DNA of 37,569 nucleotides, from the NCBI GenBank assembly GCA_051453625.1, contig JBOZIK010000001.1, positions 285,565,194-285,602,762 of the forward strand. The letters run 5' to 3'. A program made the translations under genes and the position numbers. This DNA comes from Welwitschia mirabilis. Its lineage: Eukaryota > Gnetophyta > Gnetopsida > Welwitschiales. How positions within the stretch are numbered: the stretch's first letter is position 1; each line of letters begins with the position of its first letter. This document shows positions 21,250 to 31,829 of this stretch, piece by piece. The notes beneath the pieces were generated by a model, which saw only the letters and a program-made list of their open reading frames with translations, did no database searches and had not been told where the DNA came from.

Positions 21250-23100
21250 TTAGATCTGATACATACTGTATTTAAGCTATAATGTTTTGGAGTTAATTAC
21301 TACTAAATAGTTCTCTAGTTAACTTTAATCTATCTGATGCCATTTACAAGGATTCAAGATCTATAGGTACTTGCTTGTAAAGTGTGATAATAAACCTACC
21401 CCTTGAACAAGGTATACTAATAATTTGTAATTAGACACCACTTTTGGCATAAATGATTCATAGTCATTTTTATTAATTCCATTTAATTTGATGATATTAC
21501 TACTAGGAAGGAAGTAATCAACATTATTACCAGAAAAGATGAAGCAGCATGGGATTATAAGGTTGTGTCAATCACATTTTTGTGTTTGTTATCTAACTTT
21601 AAACATAATTGTTATTTTCTTGAAGTTATTTAAGTTGTAATCCCTAATATTTTTAATCAATAGGATGGAAAATGGATATGAATAAGAGATTCGCCTCCTT
21701 TTAAGAAAAAGAATCCATTTAAGATAGGAAATAAACCTAGAAGAAAACATAAAAAATCTCATGGTTGCTTGACAATAAAAGAAAGGCTACTTAAAAGTGG
21801 TTTCTATTTTATAAAAATAAGTAGCTTAATAAAATATGCATAATCTAATTTTTATTTTGGAATCTAAAATGAGAATCTCAAGAATTAGAGATGTAGCAAA
21901 ATTATCCTACAAATATTTGGAAGATTTTATACAAACACAAGCTTTCTTTACTATGGCAATGGCAAAATTGATAATTAACAATATATTATCTCTTTTTTTA
22001 TGTTATTGCAAATTGTACTAGTTTTTAATAACTTTTCATATGCATGTTTTTGAAAATGACTCTAATAAACTTTTTCATAGTCAAAGTTTGATTGTGAGCT
22101 ATGCAAGAAGGTGTTGAATCTTCCTCTTTGTGCTTCCTATGGATACAACTTTTGCAAGGCTTATTTAGAGGGCATGTTCACTAGACAAAAAGATTTCCAA
22201 GAGCATTATATCATAAGGGACTAATATTTAAGAGCTTAAAAGATCATAAAAAAGTATCCATCCTGTGAGGTGAACATAATTGACTATCTTGCTAATCATC
22301 AAGTTCTTTTTACTAAATACAAATATTTTAAATGCATGTAAGATTTAAGTTTTATCACTTAGAACTAGTCTATTGGATGTCAAGTAGCTTTAGGTACATA
22401 TAGTGACAAGACTGATTCTCATTAAACATCATTCTTGGATGTGGGTGGTTGATTTTCTAACTATAGTTAATTAGCCATAATAGTTCTCACTTAGAAACAC
22501 TGGGAATTAACTACCTAGCTATGATTTATCACCTAGAATAATTCATAGCTTGAAAGACTTATCAAATGCTAGCCTAAAAACATGTGCTCTTATGAATAGA
22601 AATTAGTTTTAATCTATAATCGAAGTATCATTGATTTTTTATTTTTTTATCCTAGGTGAATTCTCTTTGCCTCTTATTTATATTTTACAATAAGAACAGG
22701 TGTAACTTGAAAATGAAGGCTATAGTAGATGACCCATGTTTGATATTTCTTTTTCTTCACTTGTTTCCATTTGAAGTACCATAGTAGTGTTAATCACTAG
22801 AAGTATTTTGTACTTTCATTTTTTTTTCTAATTTTTTCTAACCTTTTTTATCATTATTAATTAACTAATTGATCTTTACTATTATTTCCATAAGATAAAT
22901 AGGCAAATGGAGGATCTCATTAAGTCTCTTAAAGAAGAGGACAAGTCTGAGAATGGAGATGAATAAAATCAAGAAACTAAGGAGATAAGCAAGGCTAAAA
23001 CAAACAATGAAAATCAAGAAACTAAGGAGGCAAGCAATGTCAAAAGAAATAGCAAAGAACAAGAATAAGAACATAAAGGCTTCAAAAGCTTTTAAGTGAA
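21250..23100 (+). pseudogene. VIM: VIM/ORTHRUS-type (UHRF1-like) E3 ligase, C-terminal exons, decayed
   Basis: Intact VIM proteins bind hemimethylated CG DNA through an SRA domain, ubiquitinate through RING domains, and maintain CG methylation in the nucleus. Visible exons: 21351-21411, SRA end (GFKIYRYLLVKCDNKPTP, then TGA for Trp); 21507-21561 (KEVINIITRKDEAAWDYK); 21664-21796 (DGKW, TGA for Trp, SPPFKKKNPFK … KERLLK); about 22085-22302, second RING (FDCELCKKVLNLP … YNFCKAYLEGMF … LANHQ); 22895-23100, tail (NRQMEDLIKSLKEEDKSENG). A weaker match at about 21250-21295 may be the preceding SRA exon. Introns start GT and end AG, except one acceptor that reads AA at 22083-22084. In the RING the Cys/His ligands at the third, fourth, sixth and seventh positions are Tyr. 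The N-terminal half is missing. Homology is firm; it is non-functional. Confidence 0.85.
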
Positions 23101-23114
23101 GGACTATAAAAGCA

Positions 23115-23325
23115 TTAAGAACTAATGCAAGTGACATTGCTGATGATAATCTTAAAGATGACACTACCTTAGAATTTTTTCAAATGGAAGATATAGAGGG
23201 AGCTAATATAGACTATATAAAGAACATATTCTTAAAAATTACTGACACAAGAAAAAGTGTTCTAAAAGATTATTATGAAGCTAAACCCTCTTATTACTTT
23301 GTATTTACCATATTATAAATAACTT
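23115..23325 (+). pseudogene. Open acidic frame after the VIM tail
   Basis: A single plus-strand frame runs about 70 codons: RTNASDIADDNLKDDTTLEF, then MEDIEGANIDYIKNIF, then ending TAA after YYFVFTIL near 23320. It is +1 relative to the VIM tail exon. It could be the end of the captured gene after a frameshift, or a second captured fragment. VIM tails are acidic and poorly conserved, so similarity cannot decide. It ends about 90 bases from the primer-binding site. Confidence 0.4.
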
Positions 23326-23409
23326 AAGAATATTTAGCTCTAGGTCATGAATATAATTTGGAGAATTTTAGAGCCCTTAATACTAATTATCCCAATTAAT
23401 TTGTAACTA

Positions 23410-23422
23410 GGCTTTAAAACCA
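23410..23422 (-). promoter_or_regulatory. Primer-binding site of the VIM-carrying unit
   Basis: On the minus strand TGGTTTTAAAGCC starts three bases after the LTR end. It agrees with the iMet site TGGTATCAGAGCC at 10 of 13 positions, and two of the three differences are C-to-T or G-to-A. It fixes the element orientation as right to left. Confidence 0.7.
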
Positions 23423-23425
23423 AAA

Positions 23426-25548
23426 TGTAACACCTACATTTCTAACTTTAACATTTATGAATGTTACTTATTTACTAAAGGGTTAGGTCATCATCCTTCC
23501 CCTCTACCATATGCATTAATTATAAATTAACCATGTTTTTAAGAGAAAATTTATCTCTGTAATGTTCATATCAAGTAATTATGACTTCCTTTAAAAATAA
23601 CTCTCTCTAATATGGTCCTCTCCTTAATGATACCTTAATTGTTCCATCTTTTCATGAATATTATAAGATATAGTAGATTAATGATTGTCTAATTAAATTT
23701 TTGAAAATATAATAATTCTATAATATCACAATTTATTCTATCAAGTTAGATATAAATGTCTTGTAAGAAAAATGATAATCGAAATAAAAACATTTTTAAC
23801 AAGGAAATCAGTAACATCTATTACTACATGTTCAAAGCTATAACCAAAATTGTACATGATTCAATTTTTAAAAGTCTTTTCAAGATTACAATTATTGAAA
23901 ATTTCAAGATTCATAAAGAACTATAGATTTCATTTCAAGATAAATTCTCAAAAAATTTTTGCAAGAGATGAATAGTTAAAATTCATATTTCATTGAAATA
24001 ATATCTCAAGAAAGATGTACATAATCCAACATTTAATGTATAATTATAATATAGAGGAATTTAAGATTTTCAACAAGTATACAAGTTTAACTCCAAAACA
24101 ATTTATCAACATAAAACTAGAAAAGATAGTCTTATCTTTTCTTTGATCTCCTCGATAATTAAGATATAGTTTTATCACTTGTTATATATAAGAATTATGA
24201 AATGAGAACCATGAAAATTTCACAGCTCCAAGTATGGTCCAGATAAGGTAAGTCTAAGGTACCAAGTCTCAAGATTTTAATAAGGTAAGAATCAAGAAAA
24301 AAAATCATGTCAAGGATTTTAAAGAACAATATCATGGATTTGATATGAGAAATAACTAATTTTTCAAACAATTTTCATCATAATATTTATCAATTTCCTC
24401 CACTACCTCATTTAGTGATCTGTGGGGTCCACTACCTTTCTTGGTGATTTTTGGATTTTTCATAATATATTCTCTTACTCCACTGCCTCATTCTATGATC
24501 TGTGGAGCGCACTACCTCATTTAGTAATCTATGGTGTAATTAATAAATTTTTTAATTCCACTACCTCATTTGGTGACCTATGGGATTTTACTTTTCATTG
24601 CCTTATTCGGTGATCCCTAGAAAACTCATTTCATGAGATTTTAAGAATCCAAGATATTAAGGAAGAATAAGCAGGATGTATTGTCAAATGAAGATCCTCA
24701 ACAATAATAGAATTTCATGAAGATTTCTATGAGAAGGTAGTAAAAACTAGGATTTTAAATCAAGAATGCATTGGTTCTAGTATGAATAATACACATATCT
24801 AATAACATTTTAATTTTTATAAGAAAATATGTAAAATATAAATGCATAAAGAATTTCATGCAAGAAAATGGCCAAATAAGGATGCAAGAATTAAATGGAA
24901 ATAATACCCATATAATGTTTGAAGATTTTAGGACTCTTTTAAAATTCTAAGGCTCCAAGAAATCCAAGCTCTACGTTTGAGATTGATAAAATTCAATCAA
25001 AAAACACTTTCTCAAAGATATAAAAATATGAAGAGAAAAAGTTCTATTTAGAGCAAGAGAAAATAGAATGTAAAGAGGCATCATTAAAAGAGAGAGTAAT
25101 AAAGGTGGGAAAGGTGGTGGAGGTGTTATAAGTAGTAGAGGTTTTATAATGTCTCAACATTAGTTTCCTAGCCGTTAGATGCTTAATATATCAAATAATA
25201 TTATTTTTTATTAAAATAAAGAATTAAAAGAGCCATCACATAATAATATATATTTTTTCCACGTAAAATAAGAGATGGTGTAATAATTTCATAATAAAAA
25301 ATAATATTAATGCAATCCATTAATTTACCCACTATCAAAACCACTAACTTTATCATTCAAGATGATAATTAATAAGGATTATAATAATAAAATAATATTA
25401 CAACTAGTATAACATGAATAACTTTTAAGCACAAAATTTCTAGAATATAAATACAATAACTACATTAGCTTATATATTCTATAATAACAAAGTTATCTTA
25501 ATTTAGTTTTTAAGCTAATCTTTGGACCTTAAAATTTTGAACATATCA
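23426..25548 (-). repeat. LTR of the VIM-carrying unit, right copy (5' LTR)
   Basis: It starts TGTAACACC at 23426 and ends ATATCA at 25548, where the last 18 bases align with those of the left copy, mainly by transitions. The adjacent primer-binding site shows it is the element's 5' LTR. Confidence 0.85.
24397..24620 (+). repeat. Degenerate short repeats inside the right LTR
   Basis: Same array as 17384-17610, with units like CCACTACCTCATTTGGTGA. The frame 24422-24613 again repeats SFGDLW-like residues. Confidence 0.75.
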
Positions 25549-26489
25549 CTTCATCAAATAATGGATAACCTAGCAATGGTACAATATGATACCTTAACCC
25601 TCTACTACTTTACATGATTTTGCATTTTAACCAATTGTTGATTAATTATATAATTCATCTTCCTAGCAAATGCAAAATTCATCACCATTTCAAACTCAAT
25701 AATAAATGTATGTAACACAAATATAGGATCAAAATAGATCATAGAATAAAATTTCAACTATAGTATCGAGAATAAATTTTACAAGATGAAGAATGCTAGT
25801 GACATGGATTCTTTTAATCTTATTAAAGAAAGGACTAATTCAATTGACCCATATTAAACTAAAGGATCCTAATGCATAGAACCAAAGGATTCTAATGGGT
25901 CAAATTACTCTGGATATCATAAAATTAGGGGTGTAACACTAAAAATTATTTCAATTTAAAACATATTATCTAGTACATCATCAAAAATAAGAGAGATATA
26001 AAAATTTACACAATCCTTCCTATTATAAATGAATAACTGAAAATTTACAAACATTCTTTTTCCTCACTAGTCTTCCATATTATAATTGCCATAGAATATC
26101 GTAATTTAAAATGATAATGTTCCTTATGAAATTTAGTAATTTAAGATCAACATACAATGTCATCAATCTAGATCATATAGAAAAATAAATGAAATATATA
26201 ACTACTAATAAAAAGTAAATATCATTAAGCTTGTCCAGTTCCTTAAACTAATGTTCAATCCTAATCATACACTTATAAAGTATAGAAAGCATATCATTAA
26301 ATTTCTTTAATAACTGAAAACTGTAAGCCTTATGCACAAGATTTTAAAAGATTATGTGAGGAATGGTTAATCTTAGATTTACCTCCAAACCCATAGTCTA
26401 TTTCAGAGTAGGTAAATGTCCAAAAGTAATAAGAAGATCAAGGAGTAATCCAATTTCAACTTGAAGTAATTTCCACAACTTCTCAAAAA
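25549..26489. other. AT-rich stretch between the inserted unit and the protease relic
   Basis: It should represent the gag-protease linker of element C if the insertion model is right. No conserved block is seen. A TTAGGGGTGTAACAC string at about 25927-25941 looks like a polypurine tract followed by an LTR start, but no LTR copy could be matched. Confidence 0.4.
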
Positions 26490-26870
26490 ATTAGAGTAAC
26501 TAAACCTCCTTTTATATTTGTAAAGATTGGATCTACTAAGGTGGTAAGGGATTTTGTCAATTAGGAGGTTAAGTTAAATGTAATTGATTTACCTTATTGT
26601 AATAATCTTAATAGGTGAACTTGTTAGATTAAATAAATGGAATAATGGCTAGAGGTTTTAATGATCAAGAAGTTAAGTCAAAAGGACTGGTCACTTTACT
26701 AGTTAAATTTGATGGAAAAGTCAAAGATACAGAATTCCATGTGATCGATACTATAAAATCCTTATACTTATTATTAGGATATCCTTGGATTATGAACATA
26801 GGAACAATATTATCTTTATCCCATTAAAGGTTGAAATTCATTAGGTTAAAGATCTTAATGCAACTAGAAA
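26490..26870 (+). pseudogene. Ty3/gypsy protease relic (element C)
   Basis: The N-terminal part reads KPPFIFVKIGSTKVV, then a block aligned with the V-DSGAELNV active site but reading VN, stop, EVKLNV, so the catalytic Asp is Asn. The C-terminal half is open (26645-26827): ARGFNDQEVKSKGLVTLLV, then EFHVIDTIKSLYLLLGYPWI, matching the LLGRPWI signature of retropepsin-type plant gypsy proteases. A stop follows where Gln usually stands (…SLH-Q). The protease would cut the Gag-Pol polyprotein. It lies on the same strand as gag at 15640-16397 and RT at 27586. Confidence 0.82.
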
Positions 26871-27585
26871 GAAATCATACAATGGCTAATGTAAAAGCAT
26901 CATCTCTTCTTTAACATACTCGATGCTATAAAAATGAACCATTTCATTTCTATACTTTAAAAATGATCCAATGGATCCTTATAGAATGAAGGTCTCACAA
27001 ATTCTTGGTGCATAACTATTAGGTTCGGGATGGATTTCATTTATTTCCAATGGATTCTTTATTAGCTTGTAATTTTATTTATGTCATATTAATAAAAAAC
27101 AGAAGAAAGAAAATAAAATAATAAAATAAAATAGAAACCAAATAAAAAATTGAAAAGGATTAAAAATTGTATCTTAAACACTTTATCTTTTACTTCTAAT
27201 CCTTTTTGTCATAGTAGTCCATTCCATTTATTTTCATTTCCTTTTTATTTAAAATTTTAATTCTTGATTCTTACCTAATTCTTTATTTTCATAGAACCCC
27301 ATCATGGAGAATCTGTTGAATTTATTTTTATATGTTAACTTTTCTAAATAATCTATTAAAGGTACATAGATTTTAATGTTTTTAGAGTTTTACTATAGAG
27401 AATCCTTGAAAAAATCATATTTTTTCTTAAACATAAAACAAACGACTAAAATAAAAAAGAATATGAAATAATTAAATTTCAAATATGAAATCATCCTTAG
27501 AAAAATAACAAGATATCAGAACATAAGATTTTGTAGTAGATCCCAGTGCTTAAGAAAAGCTACTAAAAATCAATCAACATTTACC
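26871..27585 (+). other. Protease-RT linker of element C, no conserved block
   Basis: It is AT-rich, with A-runs at 27095-27160 and no recognisable motif. It is in the expected position and of the expected length for the variable linker. Confidence 0.4.
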
Positions 27586-27909
27586 ACAAGAAGTCAAATC
27601 TAAACTTGAATTTGTGTTATCATCTAATAATGAGATTTTTCCTGACATTATAAGGACATTATAAGTATTAATAACCAATCATTATGTATAACATCATATT
27701 GAAACCAAATTTAATCCTAATGAAAGAAAAAATTAATAAACTTAACCCTCATCTCGCATTCATAGTTAAACAAGATTCAAAATATCCTTTAGTTCCTAGT
27801 TTTATTTAACTAGTAGATTATTTAGATTGGCCATCAGACATGATAGTTATTCTAAAGAAAAACATTCAAATTAGGATTTTTTTGATTGCCATGATTTAAA
27901 TAAGGTAAC
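27586..27909 (+). pseudogene. Ty3/gypsy reverse transcriptase start, cut off (element C)
   Basis: The pre-RT block LPQEVKSKLEFVLSSNNEIF, then the HHIETKFNP segment, then, after a frame change, NPHLAFIVK, VDYLDWPSDMIVILKKN and FFDCHDLNKVT. This corresponds to the canonical KKNGK-R-CVDFRDLNKA block. It stops exactly where an LTR terminus TGTAATATTCC begins at 27910, before the FPLP and YLDD motifs. The rest of the RT is not found further right. Confidence 0.75.
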
Positions 27910-28356
27910 TGTAATATTCCATTTTACTAATTCTAGATTAATTTGCATAAAAAGGAATATACAAAATAATATGCTAGGATCAATAGGATCAAAAAGAAAT
28001 AATTTAAAAAGAATGTATACTTTATTATTACAAACAATGAATTACATTATACTTTATTATTAAAAACAATGGATTACATTCCTCATTATTAGCCAATAGC
28101 CTTGGACTAGTGATCAAAGGTAAAGATGTGAACTATAACCTAAGTTCCCCTCTTGGGACCCTTAGGGATCAATCGAGGTTGTCGTTGGCTACATTCACCC
28201 AGTCTATCCACCCCCACCTAATGTCATGGGCTTACATTGCATAATAAAGAAACACATCTTTTCATACTTAGATCACATCAATTAATATCTCTATTAATTA
28301 CATGCATTTAGTGCTTAACACAGTTATTACACAAATAGTGAATTTGGAACATCACA
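27910..28356 (-). repeat. LTR of gypsy element B (3' LTR, 447 bp)
   Basis: It starts TGTAATATTCC and ends GGAACATCACA; the two ends are inverted repeats of about 11 bases (TGTRATRTTCC). A polypurine tract follows at 28357-28370 on the minus strand, fixing it as a 3' LTR. No second copy lies in the window. Confidence 0.8.
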
Positions 28357-28370
28357 TGCCCTCCCCCTTA
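28357..28370 (-). promoter_or_regulatory. Polypurine tract of element B
   Basis: On the minus strand TAAGGGGGAGGGCA is directly followed by the LTR start TGTGATG. The preceding frame reads LKNEHDF, typical of the end of gypsy pol. Confidence 0.88.
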
Positions 28371-28506
28371 GAAATCATGCTCATTCTTGAGTATAGTCTC
28401 TCCTCTTATCACATTGCTTCTAAAGTTATGTCCCTCTTAATTATTTTTTGTATGGTGAACAAAACATAATGGAAATAAAAGACATCATTTATTAATAGAC
28501 ACATCG

Positions 28507-29005
28507 NNNNNNNNNNNNNNNNNNNNNNNNNNNNNNNNNNNNNNNNNNNNNNNNNNNNNNNNNNNNNNNNNNNNNNNNNNNNNNNNNNNNNNNNNNNNNN
28601 NNNNNNNNNNNNNNNNNNNNNNNNNNNNNNNNNNNNNNNNNNNNNNNNNNNNNNNNNNNNNNNNNNNNNNNNNNNNNNNNNNNNNNNNNNNNNNNNNNNN
28701 NNNNNNNNNNNNNNNNNNNNNNNNNNNNNNNNNNNNNNNNNNNNNNNNNNNNNNNNNNNNNNNNNNNNNNNNNNNNNNNNNNNNNNNNNNNNNNNNNNNN
28801 NNNNNNNNNNNNNNNNNNNNNNNNNNNNNNNNNNNNNNNNNNNNNNNNNNNNNNNNNNNNNNNNNNNNNNNNNNNNNNNNNNNNNNNNNNNNNNNNNNNN
28901 NNNNNNNNNNNNNNNNNNNNNNNNNNNNNNNNNNNNNNNNNNNNNNNNNNNNNNNNNNNNNNNNNNNNNNNNNNNNNNNNNNNNNNNNNNNNNNNNNNNN
29001 NNNNN
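28507..29005. other. Assembly gap (499 N) within element B pol end
   Basis: It is bordered on both sides by the same nine bases, GACACATCG (28498-28506 and 29006-29014). Confidence 0.95.
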
Positions 29006-30290
29006 GACACATCGATAATGTAAATCAGAATGATATATCAGGCTTTATTAAAAAGTCTGAAAAAAGTCTCTTCCATGTACTTCCTATTTTCTCATGTCTG
29101 TTGGTTATAGTAAATCCATTAGATAAATAATGCCTTTATGTTTTGATTTTTTATTTACTTAGTTCTACTATTTAGGACCTTTTCTAGTTGTACAATAAAA
29201 GTTAGATTGGTTTTGAACATAATATGTTGCTAGTTCAAGGTGTAGTTTTGGTTTTTATCTTTGTGGTAGGGTTTCATTATGCTTACATGAAAAACTAGAT
29301 GTATTTGAGACATTTGTAAAGGGAGTTCTAGTTTAAATGATAAATCCCCTATTATTTTAATGATCTTGAACTACATAATCACAATGCTAACTTACTGTCC
29401 TTTCCCATCTTCAAGGAGTTCCTTTCTAGTTTGATTCTTAGTGATACCTATTCATTAACTTAAAATGCATGAGTCTGATGTTTCTAATTATAATACTTCT
29501 TGTATCAATTTTGTGCTACTTGTAACTATAGTTTTAGTTTATTGATTACATCTTCCATCGTCTTTAATCTATGTGAGGAATCTAACCATGAAATAAGGGT
29601 AGAACAGTTGTTGTTATACATTACTTTAAATGCTGAACATCTAATAAAAGTTTGAAATATTTTATTGTAAGTAAACTCTGCCATATGTAGATAGATCTTT
29701 CATTATTTGGACTTTCCTGCCATGTAACATCTTAGATTATATTTTAGTATATGGTTCACTATTTTAGTTTGGACATTTTTTTTTGGATGGTATGTAGTGC
29801 TAAAGCTGAGTTTAATTCCTAAGTGATGGAAAAAAATTTACTAAATCTTAGAAAGAACTTCAAATCTCAGTTAGATACTATAACCTATGGTGCATCATGT
29901 AATTTAAAAACCTCTGATATGAACTAGAAGGATAATTCTTTGGTTGTATTGGAGCATTAAAATGTAATAAAATGAGCCATCTTAGTCAGCTTATGTACAC
30001 AAATAAAAATTGAATCATGCTCTCTATTATTGAGGGGTAGTCCAGTGATGTAATACATGGAGATTTCTTCTCATTTCCATTACAGTATTCCTAGAGGTTA
30101 GAGGAGACCAATGGGTCTTCCCTAATCTATGTTTATCTGTTGGCATAGGAGGTAATTATGGATTTATTTCTTTAAGTCTACTTTCATTCTGGGATAATAG
30201 TAATGTTTTTGTAATTGGTGGTAATTCTTGACAAATTAGGGATATCCTACATATGAAACTTCGTGTAGTTCAAATGCCATATTTCTTCTT
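29006..30290 (-). pseudogene. Gypsy integrase relic (element B)
   Basis: The core block near 29740-29830 reads LGIKLSFSTTYHPKKNVQTK, equivalent to the S-AYHPQTDGQTE signature with the third catalytic residue region altered. MAEFTYNKIFQTFIRCSAF and a C-terminal block SQIHLVFHVSIMKPYHKDKN (alignable to the VFHVS-LK motif) follow near 29240-29700. KALFI-WI and WK-LFSDFLIK near 29030-29160 resemble a chromo-like W-E-W tail, without certainty. Many stops and frame changes. Integrase would join cDNA to host DNA; this copy is dead. Confidence 0.82.
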
Positions 30291-30559
30291 CATGGGTTCT
30301 ATGGAATGCACAAGCACTGTTCTCTCAAGAGGTATCCATTTCATGAGAGAATGTACATATTTACTTATTTTTCTTCTTGGATCATTTGATGTATGTCCTT
30401 AAAGTAAAGATCATTAGTTAAAGATGTTTTAAGAAAGGTAGATAGATCAAATGTAATAGTGATTTCTATCATGCATCACATTCTATTAGTATGTTTACAA
30501 CTTGATTCTCTTTCTAGTGGGTATACTATAATTTGAAGTTGTATTTTATAAGCAACTCA

Positions 30560-30890
30560 CCTCATCTTATCTATTGCATATTTAGAAGGTGTTATTTCTA
30601 AAAGTATTCTAAGATTTTATGATCTATTTTAAGAAGAAATTCACTTCCTACAAGATAATGTCTCCAAACTTTCAAGGCATGTACTATGGCTAGTAATTCA
30701 ATATCATGAATAGGATAACTCTTTTTATGTTGGTTCAACTTATGTAATTCATAAGTAATTACTTAATCATCATGGCTGAATATGGCTTCTATTCCTTAAG
30801 TAGAATCATTAGTGGTGACTACAAATATTTTATTTATATTTATGAATTTAAGAATAGGTGCTATTGTAAGTAGCAGTTTTAATCTGAGAA
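30560..30890 (-). pseudogene. Gypsy RNase H relic (element B)
   Basis: The translation shows VTTNDST (aligned with TDAS of RNase H), then HKLNQHKKSYPIHDIELLAI, then VHALKVWRHYLVGSEFLLK, then IDHKILEYF (TDHKSL-Y in relatives). It is a textbook Ty3/gypsy RNase H with the catalytic DAS Asp changed or shifted, broken by stops. It sits between RT and integrase. Confidence 0.88.
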
Positions 30891-30959
30891 ATGCTTCCTT
30901 GCATTTGCCATTAAAGTTGAATGTGTTAATTGACTTAGTTAAAACTATCAATGGTGGTA

Positions 30960-31570
30960 CAAGTTAAGAGAATCTTGAAACAAATTTTTGCTACAAGGAA
31001 GCCAACCCTAATAAACTTTAAACTTGTATAGCACCCTTTAGTTCTAGTCATTCTCTTACGACTTGTACTTTGGTAGGATGGGTTGTTATTTCTTTATTGG
31101 AGATGACATAACCTAGATAGATAATTTTTACAACTCATACTTGCTTAATTTATTCTTAAAATTATGCTTGGACAGAATCTGTAGAAGCTTCTCCAAGTTT
31201 GTAATATGACCATTTTGATTTTTGGAATATATTAGAATATCATCTAAAAATATAACTATAAATTTATCTAGATAAGAGCATTTGTTAAACTAAAAAGCAT
31301 TACTAAAAACTCATAATTTATATATATTATTCTAAAGATGTTCTTGTAAATGTCTTCATCCTTGATGCTAATCTGATGGTATTCAAATTTTAATTTAATC
31401 TTTGAGAAAAATTTAGCTTTTTGAATTCAATTCAATAAATCATCAATTCTTAGTAACATGTTCATGTTCTTGATGATTACCTTATTTAACTACCTCTAAT
31501 CAATGCAAAGTTATAAGATACCATTCTTTTTCTTAATGAAAAGTACTGGTGCTCCCTATGGTAACACATT
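30960..31570 (-). pseudogene. Gypsy reverse transcriptase relic (element B)
   Basis: GAPVLFIKKKNGIL and CID-R-LNKV mark the start (about 31480-31555). AKFFSKIKLKFEYHQISIKD is the D-SGYHQI block with its catalytic Asp now Lys. YEFLVMLFSLTNA is the FGLTNAP block. FLDDILIYSKNQNGHITNLE (about 31190-31255) keeps both Asp residues of the active site. Numerous stops break the frame. Confidence 0.92.
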
Positions 31571-31829
31571 AGGATGAATTTTTCCTTTCAATAATAACTG
31601 CTTAAATTATAGCTTTAACTCTCTTAATTCTACTACTATGAAGTGATAAGGTGCTTGTGCTATTAGCTGTGCTTTAAGAATTAAGTTGATTGCATGTTCT
31701 ACTTTTCTCTTGTGTGGGATAATTTTTGAATCTTTAAAAATATTAGAGAATTCCTATACTTATTTTAGTATAGTGGGGTTTTCTTTATGATTTTCTGCTT
31801 GCACTAAGTTGATAAAGACTTATTTCCTT

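Larger units (their letters stand above)
16398..25548 (-). mobile_element. 9.15-kb LTR unit carrying a VIM/ORTHRUS gene fragment
   Basis: Two direct LTRs of about 2.1 kb (16398-18508, 23426-25548) bound 4.9 kb. A primer-binding site (23410-23422, minus strand) touches the right LTR, so the element reads right to left. No gag, protease, RT or integrase block is visible inside on either strand. Instead the inner right half holds VIM exons on the plus strand, antisense to the element. The unit lies between gag and protease of a plus-strand gypsy element, as an insertion would. Flanking 5-mers CCTCT and CTTCA agree at 3 of 5 positions, so the duplication is eroded or absent. The size and lack of genes resemble non-autonomous LARD-type elements. 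Confidence 0.6.

Noticed and set aside
22865-23164. 99-codon hydrophobic minus-strand frame
   Set aside because: It is antisense to the Lys/Glu-rich VIM tail exon, which produces Leu/Phe-rich complements.
25927-25941. TTAGGGGTGTAACAC, looking like a polypurine tract plus LTR start
   Set aside because: No matching LTR copy or paired end was found nearby, so it remains a string match.
28485-29012. Long minus-strand frames across 28507-29005
   Set aside because: They consist of gap Ns only.
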